Program-made: the position numbers and the translations under genes
NCBI GenBank assembly: GCA_947168905.1
Contig: CAMVNR010000015.1
Coordinates: 1 to 37,503, forward strand
Length of the DNA stretch: 37,503 bases
Source: an uncultured Lachnospiraceae bacterium
Lineage (GTDB): Bacteria > Bacillota > Clostridia > Lachnospirales > Lachnospiraceae
Direction: 5' to 3'
Notes under the pieces: model-generated
What the model saw: the letters and a program-made list of their open reading frames with translations, nothing else
Told to the model about the DNA's origin: nothing
Database searches by the model: none
Shown: in pieces, positions 8,110 through 16,039 of the stretch
How the letters are laid out: every line of letters begins with the position of its first letter
Position numbering within the stretch: position 1 is the first letter of the stretch

Positions 8110-10686
8110 TTACTGCACTTCCGCCTTTGCATAGAAGCTTCTCTTCTTTCCTTCAAGGAAGCGGTCCGCATTCACCATATAGGCGCCGACAAGACGCAGG
8201 TCTGCGGAGGAGGATCCGATCAGGACGTCAAAACGGCCCTTTTCGACCTTCCATTTCATATCCCGGGTCAGGAATGCCATGACGCTCGGATCGACCGTGA
8301 AAACGACCTTTTTCGCTTCACCCGGGGCAAGCGTAACCCGCTTGAAGCCGGCAAGCTCCTGGTTCGGGCGCGTCATCGACGCGAACTTGTCGCGAAGATA
8401 CAGCTGGACAACCTCCGTGCCGGGAAGGTCTCCCGTATTTTTCAGCGTCAGGCTGACCGAAATCTTTTCTTCCGGACCGACAGAAGGAATCCTGTCCTCG
8501 GGAAGAGGATTCTCCTGCGAAATCTTCTTGAAATACTCTTTTGCTTCTTCTGGAAGATTCGCGGTTTCTCCGAGGCTCTGACCGAACTCCGAACGGAGCC
8601 GGATCTTCTCCTCGCCGCCGAGGGTCTCCTCTTCCTGCTGCAGCACTCCGTTCACCGTCAGGTTCGAATACTCGAACTTCGTATAAGACAGTCCATGTCC
8701 GAAGAAATACCGCGGATAATGCGGGCAGTCGACGTAATTCTGGAAACCGATCGACATGCCCTGATGCCATGCGGAGCCGTTCGGATGGTTGTAGTAAACC
8801 GGCAGCTGGCCGGCGCTGAAGGCAACGGAAAGCGGAAGCTTTCCGGAGGGGTTCACTTCGCCGCGAAGGACCTCGGAAACCGCCTGTGCCGTGCATTCGG
8901 AGGGGCTGAAGCACTCGATGAGCGCCGCAAGCTTTTCGTCCGCAGCATCGGAGGAAACCGGACGGCCGTCGATATGGATGCCGACCATCGGGATTCCGAG
9001 CTTCGAAGCTTCTTCGATAAAGCGGTCCTGGCAGCGCGGAAGGTTGATATCCGTGGAATCCACACCCTCGCCCATCGTCGCGATCGAGCTCGTGCCGTGC
9101 TTTCCGCCGAGCGTCAGCAGGATAACGTCCGCGCCTTCACAGGCTGCAAGCGCTTCCGCGAATTCCGATTCGTCCGCGCCTGCCACCTGGTAGCCGTGCG
9201 CGTATACGATTTCGGTGTCCGGAAGGTCTTCCCGGAGCTTTTTCAGGATCGAATCGATGCCCGGCTTCGCCCAGTCCATGACCTTGCGGAATTTGTCGGT
9301 CTCGCTGAATTCCACGCGCGTCCCGGGGATATACTTTACCTCGGACGCCGCATTGTCCGCCATGATGCCCGCCATGGAGTTCTTTGCGGCGAACATGCCT
9401 TCCACAAAGGTAAACTGCGTATAGCCGCCGAAATAGTGGTTTGCCCAGTCCGCATGCGGGCCGATCAGCGCGATCTTTTTCAGGCCCTTCTTCAGCGGAA
9501 GCGTGCCGTCGTTTTTCAGGAGAATGAGGGATTCACGCGCGGATCTTAAGGATACCTCCCGCTCCGTGCCGTCAGAGAATACCCGGTCAAAATCCTCATC
9601 CGAAAGCGCATACGGATGCTCAAAAAGGCCCATCCGGAACTTCGCGGTCAGCTCGCGAAGAACCGCCTGATCAAGCACCTTGATATCCGCGCGGCCGTCC
9701 CGGAACATCTGGAGCATTTCGTCATTGAAAGCGTCCTTCATCGGCAGCTCGCAGTCCATGCCGGCCGCAAGGCTCCGGTATCCGGCTTCCTCCATCGACT
9801 CCCCGACGCCCTGCACAATATGAATGTTGCCGACCGCGCCGTAGTCGGAAATTGTAGCGCCGGTAAATCCCATTTCGTCCCGGAGGAGCTCTGTCAGAAG
9901 ATGGTGCGAGGCCGAAGCGGGTTCACCGTCCATGGAATCATAGCAGGGCATGACGGCCTTCAGGCCTGACTCAGCGATCGCCGCCTGGAAGGGCTTTCCA
10001 AAAACCTCCAGAAGCGTCCGGTCGCCGATATAGGTGGAAGCGCCGTGAATGCCGCCTTCGCTCGTATGGAAGCCCATGAAATGCTTCGCGCAGGCATCCG
10101 CTCTCCGGCCTTCGACCACAGTCTCCTGAAGGCCTTTCGTCATGGCAGCGCCCATGGCGGCCGCCAGCGTCGGATCTTCGCCGTAGGTCTCGCCGACACG
10201 TCCGAGCCGCGGGTCGCGGTTTACGTCAAGCACCGGGCAGAGAATCTGCGTAATGCCGGCAGGAAGCTCCTGGCGCGCGGTAATCCGTCCGATTTCTTCC
10301 TCGAGTTCCGGGTCAAAAGACGCGCCCCGGTTGATATTCGCCGGGAAGCCCGTCGCGCCGAGAAGCATCGAGCCGGTCAGGCCTTCCTGATGGAAAATCG
10401 CCGGAATGTGATGCTCGGAATTTTCAACAATCAGCTTCTGATAGGTCCGCTGCAGCTCAAGCGCCTCATGCACGTCACGGAAGGTACGCATGAAGAGGCA
10501 GGACATCTGGCCGACCCCGTTTTTAAACGCCTCTTTCATATGATCCGCCGTGCCGGGCGGCAGCATGGTGAGCGGGAATGCATACATTCCGGAAACCTGG
10601 GCAAATTTCTCCTCCAGGCTCAGTTTCGATAAAAGGTCTTCCGCCCGCTCTTCGGGTTTCAGTGTCGCATCAAGATATTTTTCCAT
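8110..10686 (-). CDS. GH3 beta-glucosidase/beta-xylosidase
   Basis: An 858-residue retaining glycosidase in the usual GH3 order: TIM barrel (about 20-330), alpha/beta sandwich (about 370-640), and fibronectin-III-like domain (about 730-840). The nucleophile is Asp281 in TISDYGAV, and the substrate-binding Lys-His pair is KHF at 201-203. An acid/base candidate Glu lies in MGEGVDSTD. No signal peptide is present, so it acts in the cytoplasm on imported glycosides. The start follows AAGGAA by 5 bases. It is a one-gene unit with a strong promoter, the shared operator and tandem terminators. Beta-glucosidase, beta-xylosidase or mixed activity cannot be separated by eye. Confidence 0.93.
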   Translation of the reverse strand: MEKYLDATLKPEERAEDLLSKLSLEEKFAQVSGMYAFPLTMLPPGTADHMKEAFKNGVGQMSCLFMRTFRDVHEALELQRTYQKLIVENSEHHIPAIFHQEGLTGSMLLGATGFPANINRGASFDPELEEEIGRITARQELPAGITQILCPVLDVNRDPRLGRVGETYGEDPTLAAAMGAAMTKGLQETVVEGRRADACAKHFMGFHTSEGGIHGASTYIGDRTLLEVFGKPFQAAIAESGLKAVMPCYDSMDGEPASASHHLLTELLRDEMGFTGATISDYGAVGNIHIVQGVGESMEEAGYRSLAAGMDCELPMKDAFNDEMLQMFRDGRADIKVLDQAVLRELTAKFRMGLFEHPYALSDEDFDRVFSDGTEREVSLRSARESLILLKNDGTLPLKKGLKKIALIGPHADWANHYFGGYTQFTFVEGMFAAKNSMAGIMADNAASEVKYIPGTRVEFSETDKFRKVMDWAKPGIDSILKKLREDLPDTEIVYAHGYQVAGADESEFAEALAACEGADVILLTLGGKHGTSSIATMGEGVDSTDINLPRCQDRFIEEASKLGIPMVGIHIDGRPVSSDAADEKLAALIECFSPSECTAQAVSEVLRGEVNPSGKLPLSVAFSAGQLPVYYNHPNGSAWHQGMSIGFQNYVDCPHYPRYFFGHGLSYTKFEYSNLTVNGVLQQEEETLGGEEKIRLRSEFGQSLGETANLPEEAKEYFKKISQENPLPEDRIPSVGPEEKISVSLTLKNTGDLPGTEVVQLYLRDKFASMTRPNQELAGFKRVTLAPGEAKKVVFTVDPSVMAFLTRDMKWKVEKGRFDVLIGSSSADLRLVGAYMVNADRFLEGKKRSFYAKAEVQ

Positions 10687-10759
10687 TTAAATTCCTTCCG
10701 TATTTTTTGATTCCTTTCCGACAGGTCCGCATCAGACCTCCGGTGCGCTTTCTATCGGA

Positions 10760-10824
10760 ATTATATAATGCATACGGGCATCTTCACAAGCCACAAATCC
10801 GATCAATCTGTTAAAAATTTCCGA
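10760..10824 (-). promoter_or_regulatory. Promoter and 22-bp direct-repeat operator, GH3 gene
   Basis: The minus strand carries TCGGAAATT (10824-10816) and TCGGATTTG (10802-10794), spaced 22 bp, then TTGTGA (10789-10784), an 18-bp spacer and a perfect TATAAT (10765-10760). It is the clearest of the four related promoters, with the proximal repeat abutting the -35 box as expected for contact between an activator and sigma region 4. Confidence 0.85.
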
Positions 10825-10903
10825 TCTCTGTAAAAATGTTCTGCGCTGACCCGGGATCAGTTCTGGAGCCTTTCATAAGAGGCCCAAAAAACATCCCGTC
10901 CCG

Positions 10904-12742
10904 TCACTCGATGCGGTCGAATTTTTCCCAGTCCTCCCGGCTCATCCGCTCTGCGGCAGCTTCCGTGTTTTCCTGCATTCTCGCAAAGCTGCTCATCGTC
11001 GCCGCAGCGAAGACATTCATCGGCGAAGACAGGATAAAGCGCATCGCAGTCTGGGGAACGCTGATTCCGTGCGCTTCTGCATACGTTTCCGCTTCGGCGA
11101 GACGCCGCATGTTGTCCTCGGAGAGATAGCCCTTTATGGCGAAGGGATCCAGCACCTTCCCGGCGCCTTCATAGTCAAAGCTTCTGAATCTGCCGCTGAA
11201 GAAACCCCTGCCGAGGCTCGAGTAGGCAATGACCGGCATCTGGTTCTCCTCGTACCACTTGCGCGACTCACGGTTCTCAGGGCCGGAAACCGTGACGCAG
11301 CCGCCGCCCCAGGGATCCGTCACCTGGCGCGCGAGGCCGTAGTTGGGGCTTGATGCCGAAAAGCCCCGAAGGCCCTTCGACGCCGCGTAGGCATTCGCTT
11401 CCCGGATCCGTTCATCCGTCCAGTTGGATACGCCGAAGACGCGGATCTTTCCGGCGTCTGTGAGTTCATTCAGCGTGTCGATGAGCTCGGAAACCGGCGT
11501 CTTCGGGTCGTCGCGGTGCAGCAGGTAAATGTCAATATAATCCGTCTGAAGCGCTTTTAAGCTCTCCGAAATCTCCCGCAGAATGACCTCCCGGTTCACG
11601 AGGACCTTCCCGTCCGGAGAGACATTCCCGCACTTCGAAAGGATCACGACCTCTTCGCGGTTCTTCCGCGCGGCCAGCCACTTTCCGACGGTCGCTTCCG
11701 CCTGTCCGTAGCCGCGCGCCGTATCAATGGCATTAATGCCGGAGCTCACCATCTGGTCGAGCAGCGACTCCGCGCCCATTCCCATCATGAAAGGCATGGA
11801 AGCCGTCCCGAAAAAGATCCGGGAGACCTTTTTGTCAAGACCGGGGAACGGGACCTTCGGACAAAGCTTCAGGTTTCCTTCCGCCATCTTCCGAATGATT
11901 TTCCCATAAACCGCCGCGGCATCGATGTGCGCGCAGCCGTGGATATCCGAAGGCGCCGCGTATTCGACGGAATAGGTGCCCGCATAACCGTCCGCTTCCA
12001 TCCTTGTAATCAGCTCCTGCATCGGGATCACGCCGGAGCCTGTGAGAACCGCCTTGATCGCCTGTCCGTTTACGCAGCGCTCGCCCTCAGGGAAATCGCC
12101 GATCCGGACGTCTTTTAAGTGCACGCGCATAATCCGCTCCTTCAGGAGTTCATAAGCTGCAAGCTCGTCGCAAGCCGGATCCGCCACCCGGAAGTTTCCT
12201 GTGTCGAATACCAGTCCGAGACCCGGAACCTCATCGAGGACGTATTTCACATCTTCCGGCGCCGAAAGCGGCTTGTACCAATGCGGCGTGTTCTCGAACA
12301 CCACCCGGACGCCCGCATCCGCGGCAAGCGAAACCGCGAGCCTGTACATTTCGACCGTACGCTGGAGCATCTCCTCCCGCGTCATATTCGCGCAGACTGC
12401 GTGTTCATCCGGGCCCATGCCCATCGGGTTGGACTGTCCCGGGACGATCATCAGCAGTTCTGTCACGGTTTCTTTGCAGAGCGCGAGGGAAGTCCTGACA
12501 CTATGCTCCACCTCCTGCGGCGCCGTAAAGAACGGCGGAGAAGTAATGATGCAGCTTACCTCGACCCCGTATTTCTGAAGCGCGGCAAGAAGCTTTTCCT
12601 TTCCGTAGATACGGAATTCTGCTTCCATAAAGTCCGCTTTTTCATAGCCGCTCTCGCGGATGATGCGCGCGATCAGGTAAGCGTCAATGGTTTTGCTGAC
12701 GCCATCCCATATCATCGAAAATGTCATTAATGATAATTTCAT
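10904..12742 (-). CDS. Fusion: sugar epimerase/isomerase-like TIM barrel plus aldo-keto reductase
   Basis: A single 612-residue open frame with two enzymes. Residues 1-290 resemble xylose-isomerase-like or tagatose-epimerase-like barrels, with metal-ligand candidates Glu150, Asp180, His208 and Glu260. The usual DTGH motif reads DTGN, so a substrate-contacting His is replaced by Asn183. Residues about 305-612 are an aldo-keto reductase with the tetrad Asp340, Tyr345, Lys370 and His409. The short join (KLCPKVPFPGLDKKVSRIFFG) contains no stop or restart signal. An ATG two codons upstream is also possible, but the chosen start has AAAGGA six bases before it. The reaction is unknown; a ketose/aldose interconversion coupled to NAD(P)H reduction is plausible. 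Confidence 0.85.
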   Translation of the reverse strand: MKLSLMTFSMIWDGVSKTIDAYLIARIIRESGYEKADFMEAEFRIYGKEKLLAALQKYGVEVSCIITSPPFFTAPQEVEHSVRTSLALCKETVTELLMIVPGQSNPMGMGPDEHAVCANMTREEMLQRTVEMYRLAVSLAADAGVRVVFENTPHWYKPLSAPEDVKYVLDEVPGLGLVFDTGNFRVADPACDELAAYELLKERIMRVHLKDVRIGDFPEGERCVNGQAIKAVLTGSGVIPMQELITRMEADGYAGTYSVEYAAPSDIHGCAHIDAAAVYGKIIRKMAEGNLKLCPKVPFPGLDKKVSRIFFGTASMPFMMGMGAESLLDQMVSSGINAIDTARGYGQAEATVGKWLAARKNREEVVILSKCGNVSPDGKVLVNREVILREISESLKALQTDYIDIYLLHRDDPKTPVSELIDTLNELTDAGKIRVFGVSNWTDERIREANAYAASKGLRGFSASSPNYGLARQVTDPWGGGCVTVSGPENRESRKWYEENQMPVIAYSSLGRGFFSGRFRSFDYEGAGKVLDPFAIKGYLSEDNMRRLAEAETYAEAHGISVPQTAMRFILSSPMNVFAAATMSSFARMQENTEAAAERMSREDWEKFDRIE

Positions 12743-12870
12743 ACTCATTCCTTTCCTAAAAAAACCAGTGCAGGCGCCGGACGGCTGCAAAGACCGCCGC
12801 TGTCCGTTTTACGTCCAGGTACCGGAAGGCCGGGCTTTTTCGCCCGGGCAGCCTTCAGGCTTCTATTTTT

Positions 12871-12932
12871 ATTATAACACACATCATTCTATCCCGCTGT
12901 CAAAAATACGCCTGAAATGGTACTTTTTCAGG
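12871..12932 (-). promoter_or_regulatory. Candidate promoter and inverted-repeat operator, fusion gene
   Basis: The minus strand has TATAAT (12876-12871). TTGACA (12903-12898) lies upstream, but 21 bp away, too long for a normal sigma-A promoter. Upstream of it sits the inverted repeat CCTGAAA-8-TTTCAGG (12911-12932). The TCGG repeats of the neighbouring regulon are absent. Regulation by a different factor, or a spacer-correcting activator, is possible. Confidence 0.45.
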
Positions 12933-13007
12933 ATATTCCTTTCCTGGAACCGTTTTCCCCGGCAGCTCTGATTTTCCCGGAAGCGGCATAAAGCCGCGCT
13001 TGCTGCG

Positions 13008-13063
13008 CAAAAGAACGGGTCCGCCCTCCGCCTTTTTAAAAAGCGGCAGGACGAACCCGTTCT
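13008..13063 (-). terminator. Intrinsic terminator after the GH106-like gene
   Basis: A long stem pairs AGAACGGGT with ACCCGTTCT and continues inward through G-U wobble pairs. It is followed by four T on the minus strand, 19 bases after the stop codon. The wobbles pair only when read as minus-strand RNA, which supports its orientation. The remaining intergenic bases toward the next gene hold that gene's promoter. Confidence 0.88.
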
Positions 13064-13081
13064 CATATGTCACAGGAACAT

Positions 13082-15814
13082 TTATTTACTGAAAATACAT
13101 ACCGGGCCGAGAATGCCTTCCGGACAGACCGTCTTCGGCGCATCCATGCTGAAGACCGGGCCTTTCGGCGGGTAGAATTTCGCGACCTTCCTCGCGGCAG
13201 TCGCAAGCATTTCGATCCGGAGGCTGTTCCTGCCGGTCTTCGCGGCCTTGGACAGGTCGTAGATCCACTGCGGCGCGATCCGCCTTCCGCAGGAGATGCC
13301 GTTTAAGAATACTTCCGCGCCGTCAGACATATTCTCAATCCGAAGCACCAGCTTTTCCGGCAGTTCGGAAAGTTCGAATTCCGTCTCATAGCGGTAGCAG
13401 TCCATCATTTCCGGATACTGCACCGGGATATCGCAGAGCTCCGAAAGCTTCACTGCTTCGCCGAAGGCCGGATATTCCTTTGAGAAGCAGGAGGAAAGCC
13501 GGAAGGCGTCAAGCTCCGTGCACTTTCCGCTTTCAAAGACCGCGCTTAAATCTTCCGCAGTTTCTCCCTCATATTCTCCGAAGAAAATCAGCACCGGGTT
13601 GTACGCGGGAACGCGGAGGCTGATGCAGCTCTTTTCGCCGCAGGTCTCCTGCTCTGCCGGACGGACCGCATTTTCATACGCGTCGTAGATCCAGGCTTTT
13701 TCCGTATTCCTTACCGTAAGTGTTCCTTCATAGGCTTCGCCGAGGTTGTTGTTCACAAAAAGGTACTGCTCCCGGTCGCCGGTGTAATGCAGGAAGCGGA
13801 GGTCGGAGGATTCCTTGCTGAGTTCGATTTCTCCGATCCCGTGCGCACGCAGCGCGTCCGCCAAAGCGTCTTCCTTCACGATTTCGCCGCAAGCAGTGAT
13901 CCTGCCCTCTGCCGTCTCCGCTGCCGGCGCCGTATCCATCAGGATCACCGGGAAACCGGCTGCCTTCGCTTCTTCCGTAAACCGGACAAGCTCTTCGGAG
14001 CAGACGTCCGCTGCCGGGACAACCAGCGCCTTGTAGGCGTATCCGTTCACGAGAAGCTTCCCATCCCGGAGCTCTGCGGCATAGCCTGCGTCGCCGGCGG
14101 CGATTTCAGAGGCTTCCGCCGCTTTTTCGCGGCCGGAAAGCGCCGCGAAGAGCAGGTCTGCCGGTACGATATCATAGTCGATCTGTGCTTCTCCGAGGAT
14201 CTTCGCCGGAACTTCGCAGTACATATTGTTCTTTACGGTCGGAAGCTCCGAGGACCAGTCGCCTTCCGCATTGTAGAGAATTGCAGCCTCTGGCGCAGCC
14301 TTGCCGTCTGACAGCAGATGGCACATCCGCTGCATGTAGGCCATCAGCTTCACAAATGCCGGATACTGGGGATTCTCGCCGTGCGCATAAAAATGCGGCG
14401 GGCAGTCCGGATCCGGGAAAGCCTTCGGAGAGAAGGCGTGCGGCACGTAGCGGTTGATGCCGGACACCAGGAAATTGTCCGCTAGATACTTCATCTTGTC
14501 GACGCCGAAATCCCAGCCGGTCGCACCGAAAATCTCGCAGAGCGCGCGGCCCTTTTTATGCGGGTCGATATGCGCATGGGAGGAAGCCATCTTGCCGAGT
14601 GTGTAGTAGTAGAAAGCGCCGCCCATCGAGTCGCGGGTGCTGTGCTGCGACCAGGGGTGCATCTGCGAATTGAACACGAGGTCCACGCCGCCCATGTGAT
14701 TGCCGTGCATCGCGCGGAAATAGTGTCCGAGTCCGCCGCCAAGCGCATAGGAAAGGTGCTTGTCTTCCCAGACGTGGCCAATGTATTCGACGCCGTGCGA
14801 TTCGCACCAGGCTGCGAGCTGTCCCGCGAAATTCTTTTCGATCAGGCGCGTCACGGCGTCCATATAGGCGTTTCTTACACGGATCGTGTCGTGATCGGAG
14901 CCCTCGCCCCAGAGAAGCGGAAGGTACAGCTTCCAGTCCGCGCCGAGACGCTCCTCAAGCATCTTCGGAAGCTCTTTCTGCCACGGATTCGTGAGACGCC
15001 GCTGTCCGCCGAGTCTTGCGCTCTGGTACATGCCTGCGATATTTCCGACCATCGGCTCATCCGAGAAAAAGCCCAGGATGGTTTTTCCGAATTCATCCGC
15101 ATAGTGCTCGTAATGCTTCTCGTAGACCTCGTCGATCAGCACGCGCACGCTGTCATGATCGAGGATGTTCATGTAGTCCGTGCGGCCGTCGCCGTTATGG
15201 GTGAGGAAGCTCACATAGATCTTGAAGGAACCGTTCGGAACGTCCCACAGAAGCTGTCCGTCCTTTACAAAAGCACTGATATCGGCAGGAGAGGTAAGTC
15301 TGCCGTTTTTATCGATCTCCCAGGCGGTGACGCTCAGGATTTCCTCGTCGTTTTCGAAAAATGTTTTCTGCTGGCCGGGGCGCTGCGGCGGCATGCCGGG
15401 GAACATTTTCGGCGTCACTTTATCAAGCACTGCCTTAGCGATATCAAAACGGTTCTTCAGCGAAGGGCCGAAGCATTCAATCTCCACGCTGTCCACATAC
15501 CAGGGACGGAGCGCCTTATCCGCCTCCGCGATCGCGCCGTTGCAGTGTCCGGTCGGGAAATGGTCGTCGTCAAGGATCCAGACCTTCATCCCGCGCTGAT
15601 GTGCTTCGTCCAGGATCACGTCCATATCCTGCCACCACTTCGGGCCGCAGAAATCCGGATGCGGGCGGCACTCGACGCAGACCTCATGGATATTCGCTTC
15701 GTCGATCGCGCGCATATAGTCTCTTAATGTTTCCTCGTCTTCTCCGTGCTGCCAGAAGAAAGGCAGGATGTAGGACCCGCCTTCGTTCTTTAAAAGCTGC
15801 TCAATTTTACTCAT
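13082..15814 (-). CDS. GH106-like glycoside hydrolase, putative
   Basis: A 910-residue protein without signal peptide. The N-terminal part resembles the barrel of GH106-type alpha-L-rhamnosidases: VECRPHPDFCGPKWWQDMD and WILDDDHFPTG near residues 45-90 are the kind of motifs seen in that group. The middle region (about 540-640) looks like a beta-galactosidase-type or amidotransferase-like alpha/beta domain. The last roughly 110 residues form a jelly-roll sugar-binding module with AEVFLNG, as in GH2 enzymes. GGAGG lies 6 bases before the ATG. It is a single-gene unit. Rhamnosidase activity is a family guess, and catalytic residues were not assigned. A more distant unclassified glycosidase family is the main alternative. 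Confidence 0.68.
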   Translation of the reverse strand: MSKIEQLLKNEGGSYILPFFWQHGEDEETLRDYMRAIDEANIHEVCVECRPHPDFCGPKWWQDMDVILDEAHQRGMKVWILDDDHFPTGHCNGAIAEADKALRPWYVDSVEIECFGPSLKNRFDIAKAVLDKVTPKMFPGMPPQRPGQQKTFFENDEEILSVTAWEIDKNGRLTSPADISAFVKDGQLLWDVPNGSFKIYVSFLTHNGDGRTDYMNILDHDSVRVLIDEVYEKHYEHYADEFGKTILGFFSDEPMVGNIAGMYQSARLGGQRRLTNPWQKELPKMLEERLGADWKLYLPLLWGEGSDHDTIRVRNAYMDAVTRLIEKNFAGQLAAWCESHGVEYIGHVWEDKHLSYALGGGLGHYFRAMHGNHMGGVDLVFNSQMHPWSQHSTRDSMGGAFYYYTLGKMASSHAHIDPHKKGRALCEIFGATGWDFGVDKMKYLADNFLVSGINRYVPHAFSPKAFPDPDCPPHFYAHGENPQYPAFVKLMAYMQRMCHLLSDGKAAPEAAILYNAEGDWSSELPTVKNNMYCEVPAKILGEAQIDYDIVPADLLFAALSGREKAAEASEIAAGDAGYAAELRDGKLLVNGYAYKALVVPAADVCSEELVRFTEEAKAAGFPVILMDTAPAAETAEGRITACGEIVKEDALADALRAHGIGEIELSKESSDLRFLHYTGDREQYLFVNNNLGEAYEGTLTVRNTEKAWIYDAYENAVRPAEQETCGEKSCISLRVPAYNPVLIFFGEYEGETAEDLSAVFESGKCTELDAFRLSSCFSKEYPAFGEAVKLSELCDIPVQYPEMMDCYRYETEFELSELPEKLVLRIENMSDGAEVFLNGISCGRRIAPQWIYDLSKAAKTGRNSLRIEMLATAARKVAKFYPPKGPVFSMDAPKTVCPEGILGPVCIFSK

Positions 15815-15816
15815 AA

Positions 15817-15883
15817 AAAGCCTCCGTCATTGTATGATGAACCGATATTTTCCTATGGTCCATTATACAATGAAAGAGGCTTT
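15817..15883. repeat. Long interrupted inverted repeat overlapping the GH106-like promoter
   Basis: AAAGCCTC plus TCATTGTAT near the start codon is exactly matched by ATACAATGA plus GAGGCTTT 29 bases away, a 17-bp stem with a 2x2 internal loop. The distal arm overlaps the -10 box and the proximal arm overlaps the ribosome binding site. A transcript starting at the -10 box would lack the distal arm, so the pairing could only form in readthrough RNA or in DNA. Confidence 0.6.
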
Positions 15884-15920
15884 ATTTGCCATTGTGAAAA
15901 TCATCTTTTCTGTTGTGAAA
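15862..15920 (-). promoter_or_regulatory. Promoter and 21-bp direct-repeat operator, GH106-like gene
   Basis: The minus strand shows TTTCACAA twice (15920-15913 and 15899-15892), 21 bp apart, then a perfect TATAAT (15867-15862) with a poor -35. The layout copies the four TCGG promoters, but the repeat sequence differs, pointing to a second AraC-type activator. The AraC gene about 1.6 kb away is a candidate. Confidence 0.7.
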
Positions 15921-15950
15921 TATCCATCGTTCGCCGCAGATGCTCCGTGA

Positions 15951-16027
15951 GGGACAGGTCTCCCGGACTGTTTCAGCCATCGGAACCTGTCCCCAAAAGA
16001 CGAATCCAGTCACGGGGACCTGTCCCC
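15951..16027. repeat. REP-like palindromes (GGGACAGGTCCC type)
   Basis: GGGACAGGT pairs with ACCTGTCCC 25 bases later, and a second near-perfect palindrome, GGGGACCTGTCCCC, follows at 16014-16027. Related GGGGACAG(G/T)TCC sequences occur after the first GH3 gene and at the end of the second GH3 gene. They sit right after the esterase stop codon and could also act in transcript 3' end formation. Confidence 0.6.
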
Positions 16028-16039
16028 GCATATCCATTC

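Noticed and set aside
8098..9549. Plus-strand open frame of 483 codons opposite the GH3 gene
   Set aside because: Antisense shadow of a strongly supported GH3 coding region; no family features.
14558..15727. Plus-strand open frame of 389 codons opposite the GH106-like gene
   Set aside because: Antisense shadow; composition rich in Arg, His and Val without domain motifs.
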